From: Sphingobium fontiphilum
Lineage (GTDB): Bacteria; Pseudomonadota; Alphaproteobacteria; Sphingomonadales; Sphingomonadaceae
Length of the DNA: 64,000 bases
Assembly (NCBI RefSeq): GCF_014196635.1
Contig: NZ_JACIEB010000009.1
Location: forward strand, 62,001-126,000
Direction: 5' to 3'
The notes beneath the pieces were generated by a model. The model had not been told where the DNA came from. It did no database searches and worked only from the letters and a program-made list of their open reading frames with translations. This document shows, in pieces, positions 29,486 through 38,314 of the stretch (positions are counted from its first letter, which is position 1; every line of letters begins with the position of its first letter). Position numbers and translations under genes: made by a program.

Positions 29486-29514
29486 TTGACAGCGTAACGA
29501 ACTTACCCAAGCAT
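29486..29514 (+). promoter_or_regulatory. Possible internal promoter before pal
   Basis: TTGACA (29486-29491), a 17-base spacer, AAGCAT (29509-29514), within the 104-base tolB-pal gap. A GGAAC at 29472-29476 followed 16 bases later by CGTA also resembles a stress-sigma site with one mismatch. Either would let pal be made in excess of the other Tol proteins; neither is proven. Confidence 0.3.
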
Positions 29515-29559
29515 GATCGCGTTTCGCGGGCGCACAAATTCTCGTTCAAGGAGATTTTC

Positions 29560-30072
29560 ATGATCCGGACCCGTCCTTTCCTGATGGCCGCTGCCGTCCT
29601 CGCCCTTGCCGCCTGCTCGAAAAAGCCGCCGGAAGAACTGCCCCCCGCCCCCGGCCCGGCGCCGACCACCGGTTCGACCGGTTCCTACACGCCGACCGGC
29701 CCGGTGAAGGGCAGCCAGGAAGATTTCATCGCATCGGTCTCTTCCGACCGCATCTTCTTCGACACCGACAAATATGATGTCGATGCGCAGGATCAGGCGA
29801 CGTTACAGAGCCAGGCCGCCTGGCTGCAACAGAACCCGACCGTGCGCGTGACCATCGAAGGCCATGCCGACGAACGCGGCACCCGCGATTATAATATCGC
29901 GCTGGGCGAACGCCGCGCCAATTCGGCGAAAAACTATCTCGCCTCCATCGGCATCGACCCCAGTCGCATCACCACGGTCAGCTATGGCAAGGAACGTCCG
30001 GCCGCGCTGGGCTCGGACGAAGCCGCCTGGGCGCAGAACCGCCGCGCGGTGACGGTGACCGTCCAATATTGA
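29560..30072 (+). CDS. pal: Peptidoglycan-associated outer-membrane lipoprotein Pal
   Basis: 170 residues. The lipobox LAAC (after [13 protein letters not shown]) anchors it in the outer membrane, followed by a Pro-rich linker and an OmpA-like peptidoglycan-binding domain ([51 protein letters not shown]). With TolB and TolA it tethers the outer membrane to the wall at the division site. It is last gene of the tol-pal cluster and is followed by a strong terminator. Confidence 0.98.
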   Translation: MIRTRPFLMAAAVLALAACSKKPPEELPPAPGPAPTTGSTGSYTPTGPVKGSQEDFIASVSSDRIFFDTDKYDVDAQDQATLQSQAAWLQQNPTVRVTIEGHADERGTRDYNIALGERRANSAKNYLASIGIDPSRITTVSYGKERPAALGSDEAAWAQNRRAVTVTVQY

Positions 30073-30118
30073 TGACATCGGGTGGCGGGCCGCCGCGCCC
30101 TCCACCAAAAGGGGAAAT

Positions 30119-30150
30119 GCCCCGCTGGTCACGCGACCGGCGGGGCTTTT
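30119..30150 (+). terminator. Rho-independent terminator after pal
   Basis: A 12-base-pair stem with one G-T pair (GCCCCGC and its complement, with an inner GGTC/GACC), loop ACGC, then TTTT. It ends the tol-pal transcript before the convergent small gene. Confidence 0.85.
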
Positions 30151-30171
30151 CCGTTCCGTTCAACCCGGTGT

Positions 30172-30474
30172 TCAGGCCCTGCGCGTGCCCGAGAATGCCG
30201 CCGCGCCGAACGCGCCCAGTTGCAGCGTGCCGGTGATGGCGTCGCCGTTCACTTCCGCATCGCAATCCAGCGTCATCGGCATGGGCATGGTCATCGTCAT
30301 CTTCCAGGTCAGCCTGGCGCCGTCGACCTGACCGTCCTTGACGTCGAGCGACCCCATCATCCCCGCAAAGGTGCCGTTGAAATGGTCGCCGCTGCTGATC
30401 ACCGTCAGCACGCCATTCTGGTCACCCATGGGCGTCTTGGCGACGCAATCATAAACGCCATCGACTCCAGCCAT
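30172..30474 (-). CDS. Conserved small protein of unknown function
   Basis: 100 residues, no signal peptide or membrane segment. It looks beta-rich with a repeated strand-turn pattern: GVYDCVAKTPMGDQNGVLTV, GDHFNGTFAGMMG, and a Met-rich strand KMTMTMPMPMTLDC. The overall form resembles small soluble beta-barrel proteins that bind hydrophobic ligands, but I cannot name a family. It is convergent with pal and 30 bases from the M16 peptidase stop on the same strand, so it may be the distal or proximal partner of that gene. Confidence 0.6.
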   Translation of the reverse strand: MAGVDGVYDCVAKTPMGDQNGVLTVISSGDHFNGTFAGMMGSLDVKDGQVDGARLTWKMTMTMPMPMTLDCDAEVNGDAITGTLQLGAFGAAAFSGTRRA

Positions 30475-30503
30475 TATCCTGTCTCCTTCCGCTTAGCCGA
30501 AAA

Positions 30504-33371
30504 TCAGTCAGCCAGCGTGCCCGTTTCCACCGGCAAGCCGACCGCGTCAAGTTGCGGCCGCACCAGCTTGGCGTCGCCCACCACGACCCAGATCAGTTGA
30601 TCGGCATTGATCGCCTCGCGCGCGGCCTTGTCCAGATCGGCGGCGGTCATCGCGCGATAGGTGGCGGGCAGCGTCGCATAATAATTGTCGGGGCGGCCCA
30701 GCATCGCGTTGCGCATCATCGCGCCCAGCAATTCCGACGATGTTTCGAAACTGCCGGGCAGCGACAATATCTGGCTGTTGATCGTCTGGTTGCGCTCGGC
30801 TTCTGTCACGCCCTTGGTCGACAGGAAATCCCTGATGTCCTGCCGCGCGGCGAGAATCGATTCGCCGGTCTTGTCGGTCTGCACCGGGGCATAGACGAGC
30901 AGCGGGATCGTATCCTGAACGCTGGGCAGGCCGGTGCCCGCGAAATAGGCCCAGCCCTTCGTCTCGCGAAGGTCCATGATGAGGCGCGACGTCGTGCTGC
31001 CGCCCATCACTTCATTGGCGGTCTGGAGCGTGACCGGATTGTCCGTCCCTTTCTTCGCCGTCAGCACGCCCGCCAGGATCATCGACTGCGGGCTTTGCGG
31101 CTTGTCGATCAGGACGATGCGCGGCGGCCGGGCCATGCGATCCATGCGGAACAGCTTGACGCCCTTTTGACCCTTGGGCGCCTTCCAGTCGCCGAACCGC
31201 TTTTCGAGCTGCGGCAACAGGTCGGCCAGCGTGGTGTCGCCGGTGGCGAAGATGGTCGCATTGTCGGGGCGCATCCACTTCTGATGGAAAGCCACCAGAT
31301 CGCCGCGCGTCACCGCCTTCACGCCGGTTTCGGTGCCCGATCCGGTAAAGGGAATGCCATAGGGATGTGCGCCGCCATAAAGCAGCGGCGGCAGCATGCG
31401 CTGCGCGATCGCCATGGGCTGCGTCTTTTCGGACGCGATCCTGGTGAGCAACTGGCCGCGAATACGCTCCACTTCCTCCGGCGCAAAGGCGGGGTTGCGA
31501 ACGATGTCAGACAACAGGTCGAGCGAACCGCCCAGATTGGGCTTCAGCGCGAACAGGCCGACATTGGTGCGGTCCATGCTGCTGCCCGCGCTGATCGACG
31601 CGCCCAGACGTTCCTGCTCCTGCGCGATCTGAACCGATGTACGGCTCTTCGTGCCTTCGTCGAGCAAGGCGGTGGCGAGCGCGGTTGTGCCCAGCTTCGC
31701 CTTGTCATCCGCGGCGTTGCCCGCGTCGAACGACACCGACACGCGCACCGTGGGCACCGCCGTGCGACGGGCGAACAGCACCGGGATGCCGTTCTTCAGC
31801 TTGGCATGTTCGACCGTGGGAAATTCAAGGTCTGCGACCGGCTCGATGGCGGGCTCGGCGATCTTCGTCGGCGCTGGCGGTGTGGCGGCCACGGGCGCAG
31901 GCGCGTCGGGATCGCGGAAATGGGCGGGGCGATGCGTGGCGTTGCCCGCCAGCGCATTGTCCGCCGCCGACCGTTCGCCCGGCTCCACCGTCAGGCGGAA
32001 CACGGGGCGACCCAGCCATTTGCGCGCGGCGTCGCCCACGCTTTGCGGGGTCGCGGCGGCATAAGCGGTCAGGTTCGCCTTATATTTGGCGGCATCGTCC
32101 GAGTAGACCGCGCCTTCGGCCAGCGTCACCGCCTTGCCCGAAAAACCGCCGACCTTTTCCAGGCCCGAAATCGTGCCCGCCACCTGCTGCGTTGCGGCCC
32201 GTTGAACCTCGTCCGCGCTCGGCCCCTTGGCGAGATATTCGGCGAGCAGTTCGTCCAGCCGCTTGCCAACCATGGCCGGATCGACGCCCGGCTTCACATC
32301 GACGGTGATCTCGGCGATGCTGACCTTCTCGAAAGGCTGGATGCTGGCCTTCGCGCCCACCGCGACTTTCTCATCGCGCACCAATATGTTGGACAGGCGC
32401 GAGGAGGACAGGCCGCCAAAGATCGACATGGCGAGGTCCAGGTCGGGCAAATCGGCGCCATTGACGCCCGGCACCACCCAATTGCGATAGAGCCGGACGG
32501 CGGCGACATTGTCCTTCATCACCTTCTCGACATCCTTGTCGAGCGTGGGAATGCTGGCGTCGACATCCTGCGGCGCGGGCCCGGCCGGAATATTGCCGAA
32601 CCAGCGTTCCACCTTCGCCTTTGCCGTCGCGACATCAATGTCGCCCGCCAGCACCAGCACGGCGTTGTTCGGGCCATAATGGGTTTTGAACCAGCTTTGC
32701 ACGTCGGCCAGGCTGGCGGCGTTCAGGTCCGCCATCGAACCGATGGTCGAATGGCGATAGGGATGGCCATCGGGGAACAGCGCGGCGAGTTGCGCATATT
32801 CGACCAGGCCATAGGGCTCATTCTCGCCCATGCGCTTTTCATTCTGCACCACGCCGCGCTGGGTATCCAGCTTCACCTGCGTCACCGCGCCCAGCAAATG
32901 GCCCATACGGTCCGATTCCAGGAACAGCGCGCGGTCGAGCGCGCCGGTCGGCACGGTTTCGAAATAATTGGTGCGATCGAACCATGTCGTGCCGTTCCAG
33001 TCGGTCGCGCCAATATCCTCCAGTCGCCCGAAGAACGGGCCATCGGCATTTTCCGAGCCATAGAACATCAGATGTTCGAACAGATGGGCAAAGCCGGTCT
33101 TGCCCGCCGGTTCATGCCGCGATCCGACATGATACCAGATCGACACTGCGACCACGGGGGCCTTGCGGTCGGTATGGACGATCACGCGCAGCCCGTTGGG
33201 CAGCGTGAACTGCTCATAGGGAATGTCGACGGCGGAGACGAGTTGCGAAAGCGGCGCGGGCGGCGTTGGTGTGGCGGCGGCATGGGCCATGGGCGCCATG
33301 GCGGGCATCAGCGCCAGGGGCGACAGGCCGATCGACAGGGCGATGCGGGACGACAGCGAAAACAGGGACAT
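30504..33371 (-). CDS. Periplasmic M16 family zinc metallopeptidase (two-domain)
   Basis: 955 residues. A signal peptide (IALSIGLSPLALMPAMAPMAHAAA) is followed by two pitrilysin-like halves. The first has the active zinc motif HLFEHLMFYGS (HxxEH) and the distal Glu in VQNEKRMGENEPYG; the second (from ~residue 500: LKNGIPVLFARRTAVPTVRV) lacks the motif and is the inactive partner. Fits PqqL-like periplasmic peptidases that degrade peptides. Start at ATG 33371; an upstream frame to 33491 adds non-conserved residues before the signal. Confidence 0.92.
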   Translation of the reverse strand: MSLFSLSSRIALSIGLSPLALMPAMAPMAHAAATPTPPAPLSQLVSAVDIPYEQFTLPNGLRVIVHTDRKAPVVAVSIWYHVGSRHEPAGKTGFAHLFEHLMFYGSENADGPFFGRLEDIGATDWNGTTWFDRTNYFETVPTGALDRALFLESDRMGHLLGAVTQVKLDTQRGVVQNEKRMGENEPYGLVEYAQLAALFPDGHPYRHSTIGSMADLNAASLADVQSWFKTHYGPNNAVLVLAGDIDVATAKAKVERWFGNIPAGPAPQDVDASIPTLDKDVEKVMKDNVAAVRLYRNWVVPGVNGADLPDLDLAMSIFGGLSSSRLSNILVRDEKVAVGAKASIQPFEKVSIAEITVDVKPGVDPAMVGKRLDELLAEYLAKGPSADEVQRAATQQVAGTISGLEKVGGFSGKAVTLAEGAVYSDDAAKYKANLTAYAAATPQSVGDAARKWLGRPVFRLTVEPGERSAADNALAGNATHRPAHFRDPDAPAPVAATPPAPTKIAEPAIEPVADLEFPTVEHAKLKNGIPVLFARRTAVPTVRVSVSFDAGNAADDKAKLGTTALATALLDEGTKSRTSVQIAQEQERLGASISAGSSMDRTNVGLFALKPNLGGSLDLLSDIVRNPAFAPEEVERIRGQLLTRIASEKTQPMAIAQRMLPPLLYGGAHPYGIPFTGSGTETGVKAVTRGDLVAFHQKWMRPDNATIFATGDTTLADLLPQLEKRFGDWKAPKGQKGVKLFRMDRMARPPRIVLIDKPQSPQSMILAGVLTAKKGTDNPVTLQTANEVMGGSTTSRLIMDLRETKGWAYFAGTGLPSVQDTIPLLVYAPVQTDKTGESILAARQDIRDFLSTKGVTEAERNQTINSQILSLPGSFETSSELLGAMMRNAMLGRPDNYYATLPATYRAMTAADLDKAAREAINADQLIWVVVGDAKLVRPQLDAVGLPVETGTLAD

Positions 33372-33519
33372 GGAAAGGCGCCTCTCGACGGACTTGGGAC
33401 TATGCGCCCCACCATAGCGAGGCGTTTTAGCGGTGCAATACGCTTTGCGCTGGACAGGGCGCAGCGCGGCGATAGGCTTGCTCTCCCCCAATCATCCTTT
33501 GAACCAAGAGGTTGCGTCC

Positions 33520-35160
33520 TTGCCATCCGCCCGCTTTGCCTCCGTCGCGCTGCTCGCCCTTGCCTTGAGCGGAATGGCCGCCGCCCAGCCCCCAAAAACG
33601 CCCGCCTTCTCGCCCGAAGAAATCCGTGCGGACGTCGGCTTCCTCGCCGACGACCTGCTGGAAGGACGCGACGCCGGCACGCGCGGTTACGACATCGCCG
33701 CCCACTATGTCGCGGCGCGCTTTGCCGCGCTTGGCCTGACCCAGGCGGTCAAGGGCGACTGGTTGCAGCCTGTGACGCTGGCCGTCGCCGATCTCGACAA
33801 GAACGCGCCCGCCGCCTTCATCATCGGCGGCAGGCGCTTTACCAATGAAGGCGACGTGATGATCGGCGCCATCGGCCGCGAAACGCGGCAGACGCTGGAA
33901 GCGCAGGCCGTCTTCGTCGGCTATGGGCTGCAATCGGCGCGCGAGAAGATCGATGATTATGCGGGCCTTGACCTGCGCGGGAAGATCGCCGTTGCCCTGT
34001 CCGGCGCGCCCGGCGGCATGCCGAGCGAGGTTGCGGCCCATCTGGCCGCTGAAAAGGCCGTCGCCGCGCAACAGGCGGGCGCCATCGGCCTCATCAGCAT
34101 TCCCAGCCCCAGCCTGCTGGCGCGGCGGCCATGGGAGCGGTTGAAACAGGCGGCGGGCGGGCCCACCGTCAGCTGGATCGACAGCGACGGCAAACCCTAT
34201 GTCCGCACGCCGGAAATCCGCATCGGCGGCTATGTCCATGGCCCGGCGGCAGAAGCCCTGCTGGCGGGGTCGGGCCGCACGCTCGCCCGCATCTATGCTC
34301 AGGCGTCGAAAAAGGGCGGCCGTCCGAGGGGTTTCGCGCTCAAGCCCCTGGTGAAGATCGAGCGGACAAGCATCGTCACCACCGCCCAAAGCAGCAACGT
34401 GATCGCCATTTTGCCGGGCTCCGACCCGGCGCTGGCCCATGAATATGTGCTGTTGATGGCCCATCTCGACCATCTGGGCGTCAAACCCGACGCCAGGGGG
34501 GATGACAAGATTCACAACGGCGCGATGGACAATGCCTCAGGCGTCGCGACGATGATGGCGGTGGCGAAAGCCTTCGCGGAAAATGGAGATCGGCCGCGTC
34601 GTTCGATCCTGTTCGCCGCCGTCACGGCGGAGGAGGACGGCCTGCTCGGCGCGCAATATCTGGCAAAGCATCCGGTGCTGCCCGCTGGCGGCAAGCTGGT
34701 CGGCGTCATCAACCTCGACATGCCGGTGCTGACCTATGATTTTCAGGATATGGTGGCGTTTGGCGCCGAACATTCGACGCTCGGCCCCATCGTCGCGCAG
34801 GCGGCGCAGGCGCAGGGCATCGCCCTGTCGCCTGACCCCCTGCCCGCCGAAGGGCTGTTCACCCGCTCCGACCATTATCGCTTCGTGCAGGAAGGCGTGC
34901 CGTCGATATTCCTGATGACCGGCTTTGCCGGGCCGGGCAAGGAAGCCTTCGAAGCCTTCCTCGCCACCCATTATCATCAGCCGTCCGATCAGGCCGACCT
35001 GCCCATCCATTGGGACGCCGCCGCCAAATTCGCCCGCGTCAACCATGCCATCGCCCGCGCCATCGCCAATGGCGACGAAGCGCCACGCTGGTTCAAGGGC
35101 GATTTCTTCGGAGACGCCTTCGCCCCTGAAGCACCCAAGGCCGTGCGGGAGAGGAAATAG
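33520..35160 (+). CDS. Secreted M28 family zinc aminopeptidase
   Basis: 546 residues from a TTG start at 33520 preceded by AAGAGG (33506-33511). The signal peptide (FASVALLALALSGMAAAQ) is followed by a protease-associated-type insert and the M28 catalytic domain: LMAHLDHLG (zinc His), HNGAMDNASGVATMM (bridging Asp), AVTAEEDGLLGAQYL (catalytic Glu and ligand), INLDMPVL (Asp) and THYHQPSDQ (final His). Likely trims peptides in the periplasm. It is divergent from the M16 gene with a 148-base gap. A frame opening at 33433 is available but the TTG start is better supported. Confidence 0.88.
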   Translation: MPSARFASVALLALALSGMAAAQPPKTPAFSPEEIRADVGFLADDLLEGRDAGTRGYDIAAHYVAARFAALGLTQAVKGDWLQPVTLAVADLDKNAPAAFIIGGRRFTNEGDVMIGAIGRETRQTLEAQAVFVGYGLQSAREKIDDYAGLDLRGKIAVALSGAPGGMPSEVAAHLAAEKAVAAQQAGAIGLISIPSPSLLARRPWERLKQAAGGPTVSWIDSDGKPYVRTPEIRIGGYVHGPAAEALLAGSGRTLARIYAQASKKGGRPRGFALKPLVKIERTSIVTTAQSSNVIAILPGSDPALAHEYVLLMAHLDHLGVKPDARGDDKIHNGAMDNASGVATMMAVAKAFAENGDRPRRSILFAAVTAEEDGLLGAQYLAKHPVLPAGGKLVGVINLDMPVLTYDFQDMVAFGAEHSTLGPIVAQAAQAQGIALSPDPLPAEGLFTRSDHYRFVQEGVPSIFLMTGFAGPGKEAFEAFLATHYHQPSDQADLPIHWDAAAKFARVNHAIARAIANGDEAPRWFKGDFFGDAFAPEAPKAVRERK

Positions 35161-35298
35161 GGCGTCATAGCGCCGCGCCGCGCATTGGCGGTACGGCATC
35201 CCTTTTCGGTGCGCAAAGGGCAAACCATGGGGCCGGGCGACAGCGCTGCACCGTCGCAAGCGCCGCTTCCAGCTTCATCGCTAAGTAATTGTATGAAT

Positions 35299-35375
35299 TG
35301 GCGCGCCCGGAACGATTCGAACGTCCGACCCTCAGATTCGTAGTCTGATGCTCTATCCAGCTGAGCTACGGGCGC
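35299..35375 (-). tRNA. tRNA-Arg (ACG)
   Basis: Complete cloverleaf on the minus strand: acceptor GCGCCCG/CGGGCGC, D-arm TAGCTCAGCTGGATAGA, anticodon loop CTACGAA (anticodon ACG, read as ICG), T-loop TTCGAAT, discriminator G and encoded CCA at 35299-35301. Flanks are non-coding. Confidence 0.97.
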
Positions 35376-35420
35376 GCTGCCATTTCTGGCCGGGGCCGCC
35401 AGGCCCCGTTGGGAGCCCGG

Positions 35421-35449
35421 CAGATAGAGGGGGCCGCCATGCTTGGCAA
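35421..35449 (-). promoter_or_regulatory. Predicted promoter of tRNA-Arg
   Basis: Minus strand: -35 TTGCCA (35444-35449), a 17-base spacer, -10 TATCTG (35421-35426), 46 bases upstream of the tRNA. It overlaps the region just after the ppdK stop. Confidence 0.55.
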
Positions 35450-35464
35450 CCCCCTTTTTGCAAA

Positions 35465-38143
35465 TTATTGACGGGCCGCCAGAGCCGCCTGCGCAGCGGC
35501 CAGACGCGCGATCGGCACGCGGTAGGGCGACGCCGAAACATAGTCGAGGCCGGTCTTTTCGCAGAAGGCGATGGAGGCCGGATCCCCGCCATGCTCGCCG
35601 CAAATGCCCAGTTTGATGCCGGGGCGCGTCGCCCGGCCGCGCTCGGCGGCCAGCTCGATCAGTTCGCCCACGCCCTCGACATCGATGCTGACGAACGGGT
35701 CGCGGGCGAATATGCCCTTGTCCACATATTGCGTCAGGAAACGGCCGGCGTCGTCGCGGCTGATGCCGATGGTGGTCTGCGTCAGGTCGTTGGTGCCAAA
35801 GGAGAAGAATTCGCCCACTTCGGCGATTTCCCCGGCCTTCAGCGCCGCGCGCGGCAGTTCGATCATCGTGCCGACCAGATAGTCGACAGACGCGCCCTGC
35901 TCGGCAAAAACCTCGGCCGCGACGCGATCGACGATCGCCTTCATCAGCTCCAGTTCCTTCTTGGTCGCGACGAGAGGGATCATCACTTCGGGGATCGGCG
36001 CGTCGCCCGACCGCTGCTTGACGATAAGGGCCGCCTCGAAAATGGCGCGCGCCTGCATTTCGTATATTTCAGGATAGGTCACGCCCAGGCGACAACCGCG
36101 ATGGCCCAGCATTGGGTTGAACTCATGCAGCTCCGAAGCCCGACGCTTCAGCATATCGACGCTTACACTCGCGGCCTTCGCCACTTCCTCGAACTCCGCC
36201 TCGCCATGGGGCAGGAATTCGTGCAGCGGCGGATCGAGCAGGCGGATGGTCACGGGCAGGCCCGCCATCACCATGAAAATCTGCGCGAAATCGTCCCGCT
36301 GTTCGGGCAGCAGCTTGTCGAGCGCCAAGCGGCGGCCCTTCTCGCTGTCGGCCAGGATCATCTCACGCACGGCGGTGATGCGCGCCGCGTCGAAGAACAT
36401 ATGCTCGGTGCGACACAGACCGACGCCTTCCGCACCGAAATCGCGGGCGGTCTGGCAATCGAGCGGGGTTTCGGCATTGGCGCGCACCTTCAGGCGGCGA
36501 ACCTTGTCGGCCCAGATCATCAGCGTGCCGAAATCGCCCGCCAGTTCGGGCTGAACGGTCGGCACTTCGCCCGCCATCACTTCGCCGGTCGCGCCGTCGA
36601 TGGTGATGATGTCGCCTTCCCTGAACTCGCGCCCGCCGACGCGCAGCACCTTCGCGGCATTGTCGATGGACAGGCCGCCCGCGCCGGAAACACAGGGGCG
36701 GCCCATGCCGCGCGCCACCACGGCGGCGTGGCTGGTCATGCCGCCGCGCGCGGTCAAAATGCCCTTGGCCGCGTGCATCCCGTGAATATCCTCCGGGCTG
36801 GTTTCGACGCGAACCAGGATGACCGAATCGCCCAGTTCATTGCGGCGCTCGGCGGTGTCGGCATCGAACACGATGGCGCCGCTGGCCGCGCCCGGCGACG
36901 CGGGCAGCCCCTTGGTCAGCACGTCGCGCGGCGCCTTGGGGTCGAGCGTCGGGTGCAGCAACTGGTCCAATGCTGCGGGATCGACGCGGGCGACGGCTTC
37001 TTCTTCGGTAATCAGCCCTTCATGCGCCATGTCGACCGCGATTTTCAGCGCGGCCTTGGCCGTGCGCTTGCCCGAACGGGTCTGGAGCATCCACAGCTTG
37101 CCCTGCTGGACCGTGAATTCAATGTCCTGCATGTCGCGATAATGGGTTTCGAGTATCTGGAACACCCCGGCCAGTTCGGCATAGGTTTCCGGCATCGCCT
37201 CTTCCATCGACAGCGGCTTGGCCCCGGCCCGTTCGCGCGCCGCCTTGGTCAGATATTGCGGCGTGCGGATGCCCGCCACCACGTCCTCGCCCTGCGCGTT
37301 GATCAGATATTCGCCATAATAGGCGTTCTCGCCGGTCGCCGGGTCGCGGGTGAAGGCGACGCCCGTCGCGGAGGTTTCCCCCATATTGCCGAACACCATC
37401 GCCTGCACATTGACGGCGGTGCCCCATTCGCCGGGAATGTTGTTCAGGCGGCGATAGACCTTGGCGCGTTCCGACTGCCAGCTACCGAAGACGGCCGAAA
37501 TGGCGCCCCACAATTGGTCATGCACGTCCTGCGGGAAGGGCTTGTTCCACAGCTTTTCCACCAGCGCCTTATATTCGGCGACCAGAGCCTTCCAGTCGTC
37601 GGCGGTCATTTCGGTGTCGAGGCTGTAGCCATTATCCTCCTTGGCGATTTCGAGAGCCTCCTCGAACGCGCCATGGTCCAGTTCCAGCACCACGTCCGAA
37701 TACATCTGGATGAAGCGGCGATAGCTGTCCCAGGCGAAACGCTCGTCGCCCGACGTCGCGGCCAGACCGACGACGGTTTCGTCGTTGAGGCCGAGGTTCA
37801 GCACCGTGTCCATCATGCCCGGCATGGACGCGCGCGCGCCCGAACGCACCGACACCAGCAACGGATCGGCAGGGTTGCCGAATGTCTTGCCGGTAATGCC
37901 TTCGATATGGGCGATGCCGCTGGCGACTTCGGCGTTCAGGCTTTCGGGATATTTGCCGCCGTCGACATAATAGCGGGTGCACATTTCCGTGGTGATGGTG
38001 AAGCCCGGCGGCACCGGCAGGCCAATGGCGGCCATGCCGTCAAGATTCGCGCCCTTGCCGCCCAGCAGGTTGCGGTCGCCCTTCCCTCCGTCATCAACGC
38101 CGCCGCCGAAACGATAGACATAACGGGTGGCGGTATCGTTCAT
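35465..38143 (-). CDS. ppdK: Pyruvate, phosphate dikinase
   Basis: Interconverts pyruvate, ATP and Pi with phosphoenolpyruvate, AMP and PPi. The 892 residues have the full layout: an ATP-grasp N-terminal domain (LLGGKGANLDGMAAIGLPVP), the swivelling phosphohistidine domain with the catalytic His in GGMTSHAAVVARGMGRPC, and the C-terminal PEP/pyruvate TIM barrel (GVGLCRTEHMFF, MLGHRGCRLG). The regulatory Thr next to His is Ser here (TSH), so control by a PpdK regulator may differ. Start at 38143 (GAGG upstream). A palindromic, FNR/CRP-like site lies upstream. Confidence 0.96.
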   Translation of the reverse strand: MNDTATRYVYRFGGGVDDGGKGDRNLLGGKGANLDGMAAIGLPVPPGFTITTEMCTRYYVDGGKYPESLNAEVASGIAHIEGITGKTFGNPADPLLVSVRSGARASMPGMMDTVLNLGLNDETVVGLAATSGDERFAWDSYRRFIQMYSDVVLELDHGAFEEALEIAKEDNGYSLDTEMTADDWKALVAEYKALVEKLWNKPFPQDVHDQLWGAISAVFGSWQSERAKVYRRLNNIPGEWGTAVNVQAMVFGNMGETSATGVAFTRDPATGENAYYGEYLINAQGEDVVAGIRTPQYLTKAARERAGAKPLSMEEAMPETYAELAGVFQILETHYRDMQDIEFTVQQGKLWMLQTRSGKRTAKAALKIAVDMAHEGLITEEEAVARVDPAALDQLLHPTLDPKAPRDVLTKGLPASPGAASGAIVFDADTAERRNELGDSVILVRVETSPEDIHGMHAAKGILTARGGMTSHAAVVARGMGRPCVSGAGGLSIDNAAKVLRVGGREFREGDIITIDGATGEVMAGEVPTVQPELAGDFGTLMIWADKVRRLKVRANAETPLDCQTARDFGAEGVGLCRTEHMFFDAARITAVREMILADSEKGRRLALDKLLPEQRDDFAQIFMVMAGLPVTIRLLDPPLHEFLPHGEAEFEEVAKAASVSVDMLKRRASELHEFNPMLGHRGCRLGVTYPEIYEMQARAIFEAALIVKQRSGDAPIPEVMIPLVATKKELELMKAIVDRVAAEVFAEQGASVDYLVGTMIELPRAALKAGEIAEVGEFFSFGTNDLTQTTIGISRDDAGRFLTQYVDKGIFARDPFVSIDVEGVGELIELAAERGRATRPGIKLGICGEHGGDPASIAFCEKTGLDYVSASPYRVPIARLAAAQAALAARQ

Positions 38144-38253
38144 GCTGGCCTCTTCCATCGTCAACATTGTTCGCGGCTTTCCCTGCCCATGCTACGCGCG
38201 CCATTGTGCGCTGCAACAATGAATAGCAACAAATGGGCGACGAATGCACCCAC

Positions 38254-38295
38254 TTATACGATATAATCTGTCTCACTCCGTGATGTGCGTCACGG
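38254..38295 (-). promoter_or_regulatory. Palindromic operators upstream of ppdK, including a CRP/FNR-like site
   Basis: 38278-38295 reads CCGTGA, six bases, TCACGG, i.e. the GTGA-N6-TCAC core recognised by CRP/FNR family regulators, with an outer CC/GG extension. A second inverted repeat TTATA-N3-TATAA lies at 38254-38266. Both fall in the 170-base gap between ppdK (start 38143) and glyS, so control of ppdK by a CRP/FNR-type protein is plausible. This is pattern matching only. Confidence 0.4.
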
Positions 38296-38314
38296 TCTCG
38301 AAATAGTCGCGACG

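Noticed and set aside
30552-33848. An open frame of more than 1,000 codons on the plus strand across the M16 peptidase gene
   Set aside because: Shadow of the M16 gene. It also runs through the non-coding gap and into the M28 gene in another frame, and it has no recognisable domain or ribosome site.
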